64,000 nt of DNA from Mangrovimicrobium sediminis (GTDB taxonomy: Bacteria; Pseudomonadota; Gammaproteobacteria; Pseudomonadales; Halieaceae): assembly GCF_004745945.1 (NCBI RefSeq), contig NZ_SRLE01000006.1, positions 372,001-436,000 on the forward strand, given 5' to 3'. The notes below the pieces were generated by a model that was not told where the DNA came from, did no database searches, and worked only from the letters and a program-made list of their open reading frames with translations. This document shows positions 8,406-17,224 of this stretch, piece by piece. The translations under genes and the position numbers were made by a program. Position 1 is the stretch's first letter; each line of letters begins with the position of its first letter.

Positions 8406-8428
8406 CGCCGCCTCCACCAATCAACACA

Positions 8429-8457
8429 AAAGGGCTACCGCAAGGTGGCCCTTTTTT
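8429..8457 (+). terminator. Probable native tmRNA terminator, copy 1
   Basis: A ten-pair stem (AAGGGCTACC with GGTGGCCCTT, one T-G) closes on a GCAA tetraloop and is followed by six T residues. It lies just past the CCA of the first tmRNA 3'-end copy, so it was probably the ssrA terminator before the element inserted. Confidence 0.85.
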
Positions 8458-8584
8458 GTTGATCAGCGGCAGACAGCTGAATCCGCGCCCGCAGGGCGCG
8501 GGTGGCCGAGCAAAGCGAGGTCTGCCGCAGCGGCCCGCAGGGCCAGCGCAGGCGCAACTCCCGCCGCCTCCACCAATCAACACA

Positions 8585-8613
8585 AAAGGGCTACCGCAAG
8601 GTGGCCCTTTTTG
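8585..8613 (+). terminator. Probable native tmRNA terminator, copy 2
   Basis: Second copy of the same GCAA-tetraloop hairpin with T-tract, 156 bp after the first and directly after the second tmRNA 3'-end copy. Confidence 0.8.
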
Positions 8614-9003
8614 TTTGATCCGCGGCAGACAGCTGAACTACCGCCCAAAGGGCGAGGATAGCCGAGCGCAGCGAGGTCTGCCGCAGCGGCCCGCAGGGCC
8701 GGCGAAGGCGCAACTCCCGTCGCCGCCACTTCCCAGCCAGTTCCGGTGGATAAATTGCAACCAACGCCCACTCCAGGCGGCAGCGTCTTTCATCCCCTCC
8801 CCTCAGATGCGTGCAATCCGCTGTAATCGCGCGTTCTTTACAAAGCGACAGCATGTGCTATCCCAATACATTCCAATAATCATACGAACTTGCCAGGGAG
8901 AGGCAGAACGTGGTTCCGAACAATACTGCCAGCCACCAGCTTCGGACGGGGGTCGCCGCGTCGGTACAGACAGCGTGCTCACCGCCAGAGGGGCCGCACT
9001 GAA

Positions 9004-12000
9004 ATGGCCAGCCTGCGTCGCAAAGTCGGGAATTACGCCTGGTTGATGGTCAGCCTGCTACTCGTTTTTGGCGTGGGCATCGCTCTGTATGTCATGGAGA
9101 CGGAGAACCGCGGCAGCTATTTCCACCAACTGCGTTTTCGCCAACTCGGCGAGACAGCCCGTGGGTTCGAGACCAATCTCGCCAGCTTCAATACGCTTGC
9201 CAGGGAGCACCGGCAGATAGTCGCGCGGGAGTTGACGGGCGTGCTGGCGCTACGCGAGACCCTGGCCAGAATTCAGGAAATGCAGGTGCAGGGAGCAGTT
9301 GCGACTCAAGCCGCCGGCACACAAAGCCATCCCGGGCTGGCTCGCGCACAACAGGCGCAGACCGGACTAATGCTGTTCTACGAGGGACGCTGTGCCGATG
9401 GCGGCACCCTGAAACCACAGGGCTGGCTCGCCGAGCGCTTGCTCGAGCGCGCGAGGCTGCTGAATCCGGACTCACAGGCCGCGGCTTCTCCCGCCCCCGA
9501 GCCTGAGCCTGCCGCTGAGGATCCGAACACCGTTCCAGAACCAAAAAAAACCCTGAAAAACCAGATCTTGAACCTGGAAACCCAGATGTGTGCCGCAGGC
9601 GCCCTGGCCTCCATCCCACCCGGAGAAATGCTGGCCTGGGGCAACGCCATCGCAAAAGCGGCAGGTCGCATTCGCGCTGACGCCGAGGCCATAGAGCTTG
9701 AGGGCTACTCCGGCACGGCCGCCGCGACCGCCCGCGATATCCGGGAAATTCTCTCGACGTCGCTGCAATTGTTGCAGGCGGGACTCAATGGGGTATCGAA
9801 AAACCAGACGGAGAAAAACATTGAGAGCCTGGAGCACGAGCGCCTCACCCAATTCGTACAGGAGCAGATCGCAAAATTCTGGTCCGGGGAACTGAGCGCT
9901 TTCTGGCGCAATCCGGCACAGGCAAATCAGCAGGTGTTGCAGGCTGCGGCAGCCGCCACACCAGCAGAGATCCGCAAGAGCATGGACGCGCTCAACAGGT
10001 TGGTCCAAATCGTCGAGCAACGCTACACCGCACCCGACTCGCCGCTCAGTCCATCGGCGAAACAACACCGCCTCGCAGTCGACTTCGTCCAGGCGCCAAC
10101 CATTAGTGGCGTTCCTATCTGCACGCGTGAAAAAGACTTCCTGCAATCGTTTGTATTCCCCGGTGGTGCCTCAGGCCCCTATGTGTCCAGTCACTACGCC
10201 ATCGGCAACTGCATCGTCCAGTCCCAGTTGGCCTACGTCGCCTCGTTTTCGGAGCTGCTGGCACTGGAAGCGGACCAGTTTGCCCTGGTCATGATCGCGG
10301 ATGCCAAAGGCCGGTTGCTGTACAGCGGTAGTGCCGAGCCGGGCAGTGACAACCAGTTCAACGTCAATATTCGCGACCTGCTTGGGCTCAGCGCGGAGGA
10401 GGCGGAACAAGCCGGTGGCGAACAGGGAGAACCGACCAATCGATCGCTGATCCGGGAGATCGACTACCTGGGTGTGCCTCACCTCGCCTATGTCCTGCCG
10501 CACAAGTTGAACACCCGCCACGTACAAATCCAGGACGATATCGCATCACCAGAAAAAAATGCCTCGACCGGTGAGGGCGAAACCGGCACGCGAAATGTGC
10601 TCGCACAGCAGCGCCTGGAAAGCCTGTATTTCGTCGGCCTGATTCCCGAACGCCAGGTCAAGAGCGACAAGCTGCGCCTGTCGCCGGGCTTCTACTCGGT
10701 GCTACTGGCAATAGCAATCGCCATCCTGCTTGGCTTTGTGTTCCTCAAAATCAAGTGGATTCACATTGCTGCGGCGTTTACCCGCTGGGATCGGCGCTTC
10801 GCTACATTCGCCGTCGTTTTGATGACGCTGCTGATTGCCATCGGCAGCACCACCTTGCTCGTCTACTCAAGCGTGCGACAGGACTTCAAAGCGGACGCCG
10901 CCCACGCCCTGCACCGCATCGCCAGCCGATTCGAGGATGAATTCAATCAGGTCCTGTACACCGCAGACAAATTACTGACCGATCCGCAACTGACCGCCAG
11001 GGTTCTGGGAACAGCGAATACTGCGGACAACCCGGCATGTGCAGCGGATGCGCCGGAGGACAACCGGGCCTCTCCCGCCGGGAAGTCGCTGTGCAGTACG
11101 TTCATGTGTGAGAAAAAGGACACCAGCGGCTCGCTATTCGGCGAGGTCACCAGCGGCTGGTATCTGCACAATCTCGAGGAAAATCGCTCTGCGCTAGCGG
11201 ATTGCACAGGCGCCGTACAACAGCCCGACCTGCACTCGCTCGAGAACATCCTGATACTCGATGAAAATGGCAAGGTTAGCGGCGACCTGGTCCGGGGCAG
11301 CGAGAAGCTGGTACAGCTGATCTCCAGGCCAGACCTGAGCAAACGGCACTACTTCCAGCAGGCGAAAAGCGGCGACGTTTTACTGTGGCCCGTGACCCGG
11401 CAAGTCTCGAGCGATGAGGCGCCGGAAACAAACAACGCCAAGGCCACAGCCACTGAGGAGCACATTGCAGACATCCCGATAGCCATCGAACGCATCCTCA
11501 GCGTTTCCAATGGTTCGCTTTCAACCCAGGTAGCGCTGCCGCTGGAACAGCTTTGCACAGCGGTAAAGCCGGGGAACGGCACATATTTCCCCGGCTTCAA
11601 CCGGCTGTGCGATGCACGATCAACGGCAGACGGGGCGTCGGCGCCGGCTGCTTCTCCGAGGCCGCTGGCATTGAGTTTCGGCTTCAGCCTCGAAGTTGCC
11701 CGCGCGCCGCTGCTCCCCAGCAACCTGAAGTTCGCAGTCATCGACAACGCCAGCGGAACAGTCCTTTACCACAGCCAGCCCCGGCGCAGCCTGGTCGAAA
11801 GCTTCTACGAGGAAACTGAATTCGACGCGGCACTGCTGGCCTATACCCGCGCCAACACAGCCAGGCAGCGCAGCGTGGAAGAAGACGACCCACCGTTCTT
11901 CGATGGTCTCTATCGCGGCGAGCGAACCCGTTTCTATCTCAGCCCGATCAATTCCAGGCTGCCCTGGACGCTCATCGTCTTCCATGAAAAGGAATACCTC

Positions 12001-14250
12001 GGCGCCTACCCCGCACTGCAGTTTGCCCTGTCCTTGATGATCGGTATCGGCGCACTGGTACTGATCTGCACCCTGGTGCTGATACTGGGGGCAAAGTGGA
12101 AGGGTATTACTTCCTGCCTGTGGCCGCGGCTGGAAGGTGTCGGATTCTACTGGAAGTGGGTACGGAGACTCCTGGTGATTGCAGCGGTTGAGAGTTGCCT
12201 GTTGGCGATCATCTTCCTCAGCCATGGACCGGACTCGTATATGGCTACCGTGGCCAGGTCCTTCTCCCTTTTTGTCGCGGGCTACCTGGCACTGTTTGCG
12301 ATGCTGGCCGTCCTCCTGCATATATCCTTCCGCAAACGCTTTCGCTGCGATTTGCTACCCGGTGGCGCCCAAGCCAAGCCAGGCTGCTACGAGGGCAGCC
12401 AGAAGCTCACCCGCTCATACGCGCTGTACATATGGTGCCTACTGCTCGCCTGCGTCGCCATACCGGCTGTCGGTATCACCAACGCCATCGGGGTCAACCT
12501 GCTCCACGCTCTGGCCGACTACGACACCCTGATTCTCGACGAGCGCAGCGAGGAATCACATAAACTGGGCTGTGACTACCACGCGCGACGCGGCGAACCT
12601 TGCCCGGGCGGCAATATCCCGACTTTGCGCTGCCTCGATGTCGACCTGATGTACGCAGTTTTTGCCGAAGAAGGCGCCTGCTCCAACATTGAGACTGGCA
12701 CTAAAACGCCAGCCGAGGAGCGCATACTGCTTCGCCACGAGAGCAAGCGCTCAACACGACAGTCAGCCGGCCCCTACGACGTCAATTTTGAACTCATGCT
12801 GAGACTGATCTCGCCGGTCTGGGAGCACGCGGGATTACTGCGCACCCTGGCCTTCGACAACCCGGCCGAGACGCCGGAACCGGATACACCTGCACAGGCG
12901 TCGACAACGGTTGCAGCCGACTACACCTACCCCAACTTCGTACAGTTGCTCCGGGCGATGTACGAATCGTGGCTGGGGTTTGGGGTTGTCCTGGCGACGC
13001 TGTTCCTGGCCTGGCTGGTCTACCAGGCAATTCGCTTCCTGGCGCGCTACCTCCTGGGCACGGGTGTCCCGGTAAGTTATCGCACCACACCGCAGGTGCT
13101 TTGCGTGGACTGGGACAATTTTGTCGAGGTATGCAGGAACAGGTCCACCGGAGACGTGGAACGCCTTACCACAGACATTGCGGCCGGCAAGCGCGCGCGG
13201 GCGCTGTGCATTCGCCCGATGCAACGACAAATGCAGGTGGACTGTCCGGTCTGGAGTGAAAACTGCACGCTGCGCAACGACGTCGGCACTGCCCGGCCCA
13301 TCGACCTCTCCACCCTTCTGTGCGAACCAGGAACAGTCGACAAGCTGGCCCGCAATATCGCCCGATCCTCTCACCCCGGGCCGACCCTGCTCATGCTGGA
13401 AAATATAGAGTCTGCGGCATTCGATACCGAGCGACGCAAGCGTCTGCTGGAATTCCTGGAGCAAGTCGTCCTGGCGCCCCGCGGGCCTGCGGTGGTTATC
13501 TTCTGTGATGTTTCTCCGCTATACCTGCTGACCAACCAGAAGCAATACCTGGCCAATGGCGAGGACGATGACAAGACCAGCTACGATCCCGCAGAGATTC
13601 TGCGCTGGTCCAAGCTGCTGGCAAAATTCAGCAAGTACTATGGCTGGGCACCGTGCCTGATGGAGATCGATCAACAGATGTCGGTAGCTCGCCAGACACT
13701 GATAAAAGAACTGCGTGTATGGCCACAGCTACTGCCCCTGAAAGACGTGTTCACGGCGCAAATCGGCAAACGCATTGACAGTCTCAGCGAGGAACAGGTC
13801 GTGCAGTTTGTCGGCGCCCACGCCGGCGCCGAATACCGGCGCCGCTGGAGCCTGTGCACGCGCGCCGAGCGCCTGATGCTCTACCAACTGGCCAACGGGC
13901 TGATTATCAACACCCGTAACATCGAGCCGCTGGAGCACCTGATTCGCCGCGGCTATATCGAGCGCAACCCACACTGGGCCATCGCCAACCAGAGCTTCGC
14001 CCGTTTCGTGCGCAGCGCCGAATCCAGCAGCGTCTTCGCCACCTGGATGGAAGAGGCGGACCGGGGCGTATGGCGCCTGCTGAAGGTACCTATGCTGGGC
14101 TTCGCGCTGGTGATCATCGGCATCATCATCTACAGCACCCAGCAGGAGCTGAATTCCTTCGTCACGCTGTTCAGCGGTGTGCTGGGCCTGATTCCCCTGC
14201 TGCTGCGCAACATCAGCCTGCTCAGCGGCAACGGCTCCGGCGGGCGCTAG
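9004..14250 (+). CDS. Giant multi-domain membrane protein of unknown function
   Basis: This 1748-aa protein is not one I can name. A helix at about 11-31 is followed by a large region to about 560. A helix pair lies at about 563-584 and 599-622, then a second large extracytoplasmic-looking region (about 625-998) that may be Cache-like. Four to five more helices (about 1002-1163) and one at about 1323-1351 follow. The last 400 residues look cytoplasmic: LLMLENIES (about 1462-1470) resembles a Walker B strand, but no Walker A GxxxxGK is present. A winged-helix-like segment (about 1625-1680) and two C-terminal helices (about 1692-1740) close it. The layout suggests a STAND-like sensor with a degenerate ATPase. 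ATG 9004 is chosen because the first helix follows; the frame opens at 8890. Confidence 0.75.
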   Translation: MASLRRKVGNYAWLMVSLLLVFGVGIALYVMETENRGSYFHQLRFRQLGETARGFETNLASFNTLAREHRQIVARELTGVLALRETLARIQEMQVQGAVATQAAGTQSHPGLARAQQAQTGLMLFYEGRCADGGTLKPQGWLAERLLERARLLNPDSQAAASPAPEPEPAAEDPNTVPEPKKTLKNQILNLETQMCAAGALASIPPGEMLAWGNAIAKAAGRIRADAEAIELEGYSGTAAATARDIREILSTSLQLLQAGLNGVSKNQTEKNIESLEHERLTQFVQEQIAKFWSGELSAFWRNPAQANQQVLQAAAAATPAEIRKSMDALNRLVQIVEQRYTAPDSPLSPSAKQHRLAVDFVQAPTISGVPICTREKDFLQSFVFPGGASGPYVSSHYAIGNCIVQSQLAYVASFSELLALEADQFALVMIADAKGRLLYSGSAEPGSDNQFNVNIRDLLGLSAEEAEQAGGEQGEPTNRSLIREIDYLGVPHLAYVLPHKLNTRHVQIQDDIASPEKNASTGEGETGTRNVLAQQRLESLYFVGLIPERQVKSDKLRLSPGFYSVLLAIAIAILLGFVFLKIKWIHIAAAFTRWDRRFATFAVVLMTLLIAIGSTTLLVYSSVRQDFKADAAHALHRIASRFEDEFNQVLYTADKLLTDPQLTARVLGTANTADNPACAADAPEDNRASPAGKSLCSTFMCEKKDTSGSLFGEVTSGWYLHNLEENRSALADCTGAVQQPDLHSLENILILDENGKVSGDLVRGSEKLVQLISRPDLSKRHYFQQAKSGDVLLWPVTRQVSSDEAPETNNAKATATEEHIADIPIAIERILSVSNGSLSTQVALPLEQLCTAVKPGNGTYFPGFNRLCDARSTADGASAPAASPRPLALSFGFSLEVARAPLLPSNLKFAVIDNASGTVLYHSQPRRSLVESFYEETEFDAALLAYTRANTARQRSVEEDDPPFFDGLYRGERTRFYLSPINSRLPWTLIVFHEKEYLGAYPALQFALSLMIGIGALVLICTLVLILGAKWKGITSCLWPRLEGVGFYWKWVRRLLVIAAVESCLLAIIFLSHGPDSYMATVARSFSLFVAGYLALFAMLAVLLHISFRKRFRCDLLPGGAQAKPGCYEGSQKLTRSYALYIWCLLLACVAIPAVGITNAIGVNLLHALADYDTLILDERSEESHKLGCDYHARRGEPCPGGNIPTLRCLDVDLMYAVFAEEGACSNIETGTKTPAEERILLRHESKRSTRQSAGPYDVNFELMLRLISPVWEHAGLLRTLAFDNPAETPEPDTPAQASTTVAADYTYPNFVQLLRAMYESWLGFGVVLATLFLAWLVYQAIRFLARYLLGTGVPVSYRTTPQVLCVDWDNFVEVCRNRSTGDVERLTTDIAAGKRARALCIRPMQRQMQVDCPVWSENCTLRNDVGTARPIDLSTLLCEPGTVDKLARNIARSSHPGPTLLMLENIESAAFDTERRKRLLEFLEQVVLAPRGPAVVIFCDVSPLYLLTNQKQYLANGEDDDKTSYDPAEILRWSKLLAKFSKYYGWAPCLMEIDQQMSVARQTLIKELRVWPQLLPLKDVFTAQIGKRIDSLSEEQVVQFVGAHAGAEYRRRWSLCTRAERLMLYQLANGLIINTRNIEPLEHLIRRGYIERNPHWAIANQSFARFVRSAESSSVFATWMEEADRGVWRLLKVPMLGFALVIIGIIIYSTQQELNSFVTLFSGVLGLIPLLLRNISLLSGNGSGGR

Positions 14251-14332
14251 GCGGTGTTTTGCGCGCGGGCGCTACACACGCCGCGGCCCGCGCGTTAGAC
14301 TGTGCGCCCACCAGAATCACCACGGTTGAACA

Positions 14333-14683
14333 ATGGCCTACGAACTGTCCGGCAAGATCAAACTGCTCATGGAACCCAGAACCTTCGACAGCGGCTTCAC
14401 CAAGCGCGAGATGGTCGTCGTGGTCGAGGACGGGCGCTATCCGCAGGAGATCCTGCTCGAATTCGTGCAGGACAAGGTCGCGCTGCTGGAAAGTCTCGGC
14501 CCGGGCGATGAGGTCAAGGTGACCTTCGACATCCGCGGCCGCGAGTACAACGGCCGCTATTTCAACAACCTGCAGGGCTGGAAAGTGGAAAGCCTGGGGC
14601 AGGACGCGCCGGGACAGAGCCAGGGCGAGCAACCGCCCTTTCCCTCGCCCGAGGACTTCGGGGATGACGACATCCCCTTCTAG
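14333..14683 (+). CDS. DUF3127 protein with SSB-like acidic tail
   Basis: This 116-aa protein matches the DUF3127 family (ELSGKIKLLMEPRTF, SGFTKREMVVVVEDGRYPQ, FDIRGREYNG), a small OB-fold-like beta protein. The C-terminus is a linker rich in Gln, Pro and Glu that ends in DDDIPF. That ending is the same as the C-terminal peptide by which bacterial SSB recruits repair and replication proteins. DUF3127 members are therefore suspected single-strand DNA binders. The ATG at 14333 is the only sensible start. The gene lies 82 bp after the giant gene in the same direction. Confidence 0.85.
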   Translation: MAYELSGKIKLLMEPRTFDSGFTKREMVVVVEDGRYPQEILLEFVQDKVALLESLGPGDEVKVTFDIRGREYNGRYFNNLQGWKVESLGQDAPGQSQGEQPPFPSPEDFGDDDIPF

Positions 14684-14751
14684 TTAACGCTCCCGGCGCG
14701 CCTTTCCACCCGGTGCATGACCAGCGCTGCCGGTGATGGTCGGCTCTTCCA

Positions 14752-15756
14752 CTAATCCAGCGCCGGCCGGTAGTTCAGCGTCACATTCAGGAAATAGTTG
14801 GCGCTGAAATCCACGTCCGGCTCCTCCACCGCACTGCCCTCCAGGCGCAGGCCGCGCAGGCCGCCCACGCCGGTGCGCGCACCCAACCAGACATTGCCCG
14901 CCACCCGGTACTCCACGTCCAGCCCCAGGTCCCAGGCGTCGAAGTTGACGGCGACATCGTCGCGGTCCAGGTCCAGCGACCAGGACGCGCCGGACGGGGC
15001 CGCGCCCAGGCGCAGCATCCAGCGCCGGTTCGGCGCGTAGATAATCGCCGGCCAGGGCATCATCGCACTCAGGGTCCAGCGCTCGTCGATGGCCCAGGAA
15101 GCGCCGATATAGGGGATATAGAAGTCGTCGCCAAAACCGACGTCCGCGTAGAAGCCGAATGCCCACCACAGCTGCTCGTTCTGCACGTAGCGCGTGAAGG
15201 CACCGCCGAGGTACTGCCAGGTCCAACCGCTGCCTTCCAGGCTGCTGTCGTGGCCCAGCGGCATGACAAAGGCCGCCGCCTGCCAGTCAGGGTTCACCTG
15301 GCGGAACCAGCCCACCGGCAGGCCGATGGAGGTGACGTCAAATTCCTCGCTCGCTCCCGCACTCACGTCGAAGCGCGACCAGCTCACGTATTCCCCCACC
15401 AGCAGCGCGTCACGCTTGCCCAGCAGGAACGGTATACCTGCCATCTGCGAATAGCGATCGACGTTGTACTCCAACTCCTGGCCGTCGGTGGTGGAGACCT
15501 CGACATCGCCGTAGGTGGTGGCGGATAGAAACGCAATGGGCGGGAAGGGGGCGTTGGTGATGCCGCGCTGGAAGCGGATATCGCTTTGTTGGAATGCCTC
15601 GATGGTGCTGCGTATGTAGCCGGCCCCTTCCTCGTCCGAACTCGCGGATACAGCGCCGGCCAACAACAGGGCGAGTCCGAGGACGCACCCCAGCCCTCGA
15701 AGGCGGGTCATAGTCGGCAGCAGTCGAGGGCGGGCGGACGAGACGATCATGGGCAT
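14752..15756 (-). CDS. Predicted outer-membrane beta-barrel protein
   Basis: This 334-aa protein begins with a signal sequence (hydrophobic core LGCVLGLALLLAGAVSA) and continues with alternating, aromatic-rich strands (WTWQYLGGAFTRYV, WWAFGFYADVGFGDDFY, NYFLNVTLNYRP), typical of outer-membrane barrels such as DUF6268-type proteins. No enzymatic motif is seen. ATG 15756 is preferred because AGGA lies 8-9 bases upstream; ATG 15711 would give a shorter signal peptide but lacks a ribosome-binding site. It is divergent from the P450 gene, with a 222-bp control region between them. A transport or structural role is inferred. Confidence 0.75.
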   Translation of the reverse strand: MPMIVSSARPRLLPTMTRLRGLGCVLGLALLLAGAVSASSDEEGAGYIRSTIEAFQQSDIRFQRGITNAPFPPIAFLSATTYGDVEVSTTDGQELEYNVDRYSQMAGIPFLLGKRDALLVGEYVSWSRFDVSAGASEEFDVTSIGLPVGWFRQVNPDWQAAAFVMPLGHDSSLEGSGWTWQYLGGAFTRYVQNEQLWWAFGFYADVGFGDDFYIPYIGASWAIDERWTLSAMMPWPAIIYAPNRRWMLRLGAAPSGASWSLDLDRDDVAVNFDAWDLGLDVEYRVAGNVWLGARTGVGGLRGLRLEGSAVEEPDVDFSANYFLNVTLNYRPALD

Positions 15757-15978
15757 AAATTGTTTCCTGCAGGGAGAACGCGACAGTGCGCGGCTGCGCG
15801 CAAGGCCACGGCTATCACCGCTGTTGAGCGCGGCGTATTGAGTATGGTCCAGGATCGCCCGTCGCGCCGCCCCGCGCGGTTCGCGCGCGGTCGAAAACCC
15901 AGCGCATTGCGTCGAGAAAAAACGGACCTGCCGCCGCACAGTAACGCACACGGCGTACTCCCACACCGGAGGTTTTGC

Positions 15979-17193
15979 ATGCAAAGCATCGACGAGCTGG
16001 AACTGCCCTACTTCCCCACTGACCAGGCGGACTTCGCCAGCGATCCAGCGCCCTGGTTCGCCGCGGCGCGCGAGCAGCACCCGTGGCTGGGCCGCTGCCA
16101 CTTCGGCTATATCGTGCACGACTTCCAGGCGATGAAAGACCTCATGGGCATGCACGACAAGATGCACATCGCCCATCACCGGGTGGTGGAGCTGATGGGA
16201 GGGCGCGGGACGTCCTGGGGCAACTACATCGACGAGTCCATGCAGGCGCAGAACGGCCCGGCGCACAAGCGCCTGCGCGACATCGTCGCCCCGGCCTTCA
16301 CCCCGCGACAGGCGGAGAAACGCCGGGATATGTCGCGGCAGGTGATCCGCGAACTGCTCGACGAGTGGGCGCCGCGCGAGACCTTCGACTTCGAGGAGTT
16401 CGCCGCGCAGTACCCGATCACCATCATGTGCCGGGTGATCGGCGCCTCGCCCGATGTCATCCCCGAACTGCGCGACTCGCTGGAAGCCATCGGCCTCGCC
16501 TTCGGCATGGATCCGAGTATCCTGCCGCGCCTCAACGCCGCGGTGGATCACATGACGGTCTTCGTGGAAGCGCTGGTCGCGGCACGGCGGCGCGGCGAGC
16601 GGGAGTCGCAGGAGCCGGACCTGCTCGACGACCTGCTGGCGGTGAACGGCGAGGACGGCCTGACCGACGCGGAGCTGGTGAACCTGCTCATCTTCCTGTT
16701 CGTCGCCGGCTACGACACCTCGAAGAACCTGATGACGCTGATGATGTACGCCCTGCTGGACCACCCGGACATGTACGTGAAGTGCGCGCAGGACATCGGC
16801 TACTGCCGCAAGGTCATCGACGAGACCCTACGCTTCCACGGCCCCACCTCCACCATGCGCGTGAATATCGCCGACGTGGTCTACCGCGATGTGCTGATCC
16901 CCGAGGACACCACCCTGTTCTTCCCGCTCAACGTGGCCGGCCGCGGGCCGTCCGCCATCGAGCGCGGCGAGGAGTTCGACCCGGAGCGCGCTACACCCGC
17001 GGCGCACCTGGGCTTCGGCCGCGGACCGCATATCTGCCTGGGCATGTTCCTGGCGAAGGTGCAGGTTGAGGAAGGCATGCACGAGATCGCTCAGCGCCTG
17101 CATAATCCGCAACTGGCCGGGGAGTTCGGCTGGCGACCCTACGCGGGGGTCTGGGGTTTGCGCGGCCTGCCGCTGCGCTTCGAGGCCGCCTGA
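15979..17193 (+). CDS. Cytochrome P450
   Basis: This 404-aa soluble bacterial P450 should hydroxylate a hydrophobic substrate using ferredoxin-delivered electrons. Visible motifs are the oxygen-activation helix VAGYDTSKN, the ExxR as ETLR, and the heme loop FGRGPHICLG with the cysteine ligand. Length is normal for the class. CCGGAGG lies seven bases before the ATG. No ferredoxin or ferredoxin reductase gene is nearby, so redox partners must come from elsewhere. It is convergent with the TetR gene. The substrate cannot be predicted; lipids, sterols or terpenes are usual in marine relatives. Confidence 0.93.
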   Translation: MQSIDELELPYFPTDQADFASDPAPWFAAAREQHPWLGRCHFGYIVHDFQAMKDLMGMHDKMHIAHHRVVELMGGRGTSWGNYIDESMQAQNGPAHKRLRDIVAPAFTPRQAEKRRDMSRQVIRELLDEWAPRETFDFEEFAAQYPITIMCRVIGASPDVIPELRDSLEAIGLAFGMDPSILPRLNAAVDHMTVFVEALVAARRRGERESQEPDLLDDLLAVNGEDGLTDAELVNLLIFLFVAGYDTSKNLMTLMMYALLDHPDMYVKCAQDIGYCRKVIDETLRFHGPTSTMRVNIADVVYRDVLIPEDTTLFFPLNVAGRGPSAIERGEEFDPERATPAAHLGFGRGPHICLGMFLAKVQVEEGMHEIAQRLHNPQLAGEFGWRPYAGVWGLRGLPLRFEAA

Positions 17194-17224
17194 GCGGGAC
17201 GCGGCGCGCCCCGCGGGAAGAGGA

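Larger units (their letters stand above)
1019..8420 (+). mobile_element. Integrative element at ssrA (integrase, AlpA, Toprim, DUF3987)
   Basis: The element is bounded by direct repeats of the tmRNA 3' end (1019-1033 and 8406-8420), with the integrase next to the left repeat. Base composition is visibly less GC-rich than in the flanking chromosome. Gene order is integrase, membrane protein (reverse strand), unknown protein, AlpA regulator, 27-aa ORF, Toprim protein, DUF3987 protein and two small ORFs. There are no capsid, terminase or conjugation genes, so it resembles small satellite-like or mobilised islands that depend on another element to move. The right boundary could instead be the second repeat at 8555-8576. 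Confidence 0.8.
8406..8728 (+). repeat. Tandem 156-bp repeats carrying tmRNA 3' ends
   Basis: Three tmRNA-3'-end copies lie exactly 156 bp apart: CGCCGCCTCCACCAA at 8406, the same within a longer match at 8555-8576, and a decayed copy CAACTCCCGTCGCCGCC from 8711. Each full unit then has the terminator hairpin, a pair GCGGCAGAC / GTCTGCCGC (8466-8474 with 8520-8528; 8622-8630 with 8676-8684) and an inner hairpin. The inner hairpin differs between copies (8483-8501 versus 8642-8654) but stays paired. This resembles the E. coli tyrT repeats, which also carry the tRNA 3' end, although no sequence relation is claimed. Confidence 0.85.

Noticed and set aside
8429..8457. Terminator of the element's operon
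   Set aside because: It follows a tmRNA 3'-end copy directly and is repeated 156 bp later, so it is more likely the native ssrA terminator outside the element.
8406..8728. CRISPR array
   Set aside because: Only two to three long units with terminators and a tmRNA 3' end; no short repeat-spacer alternation and no cas genes.
15757..16764. N-terminal extension of the outer-membrane protein frame
   Set aside because: The open frame continues far upstream, but that part is antisense to the P450 and lacks a signal peptide; the ATG at 15756 has a ribosome-binding site and leader.
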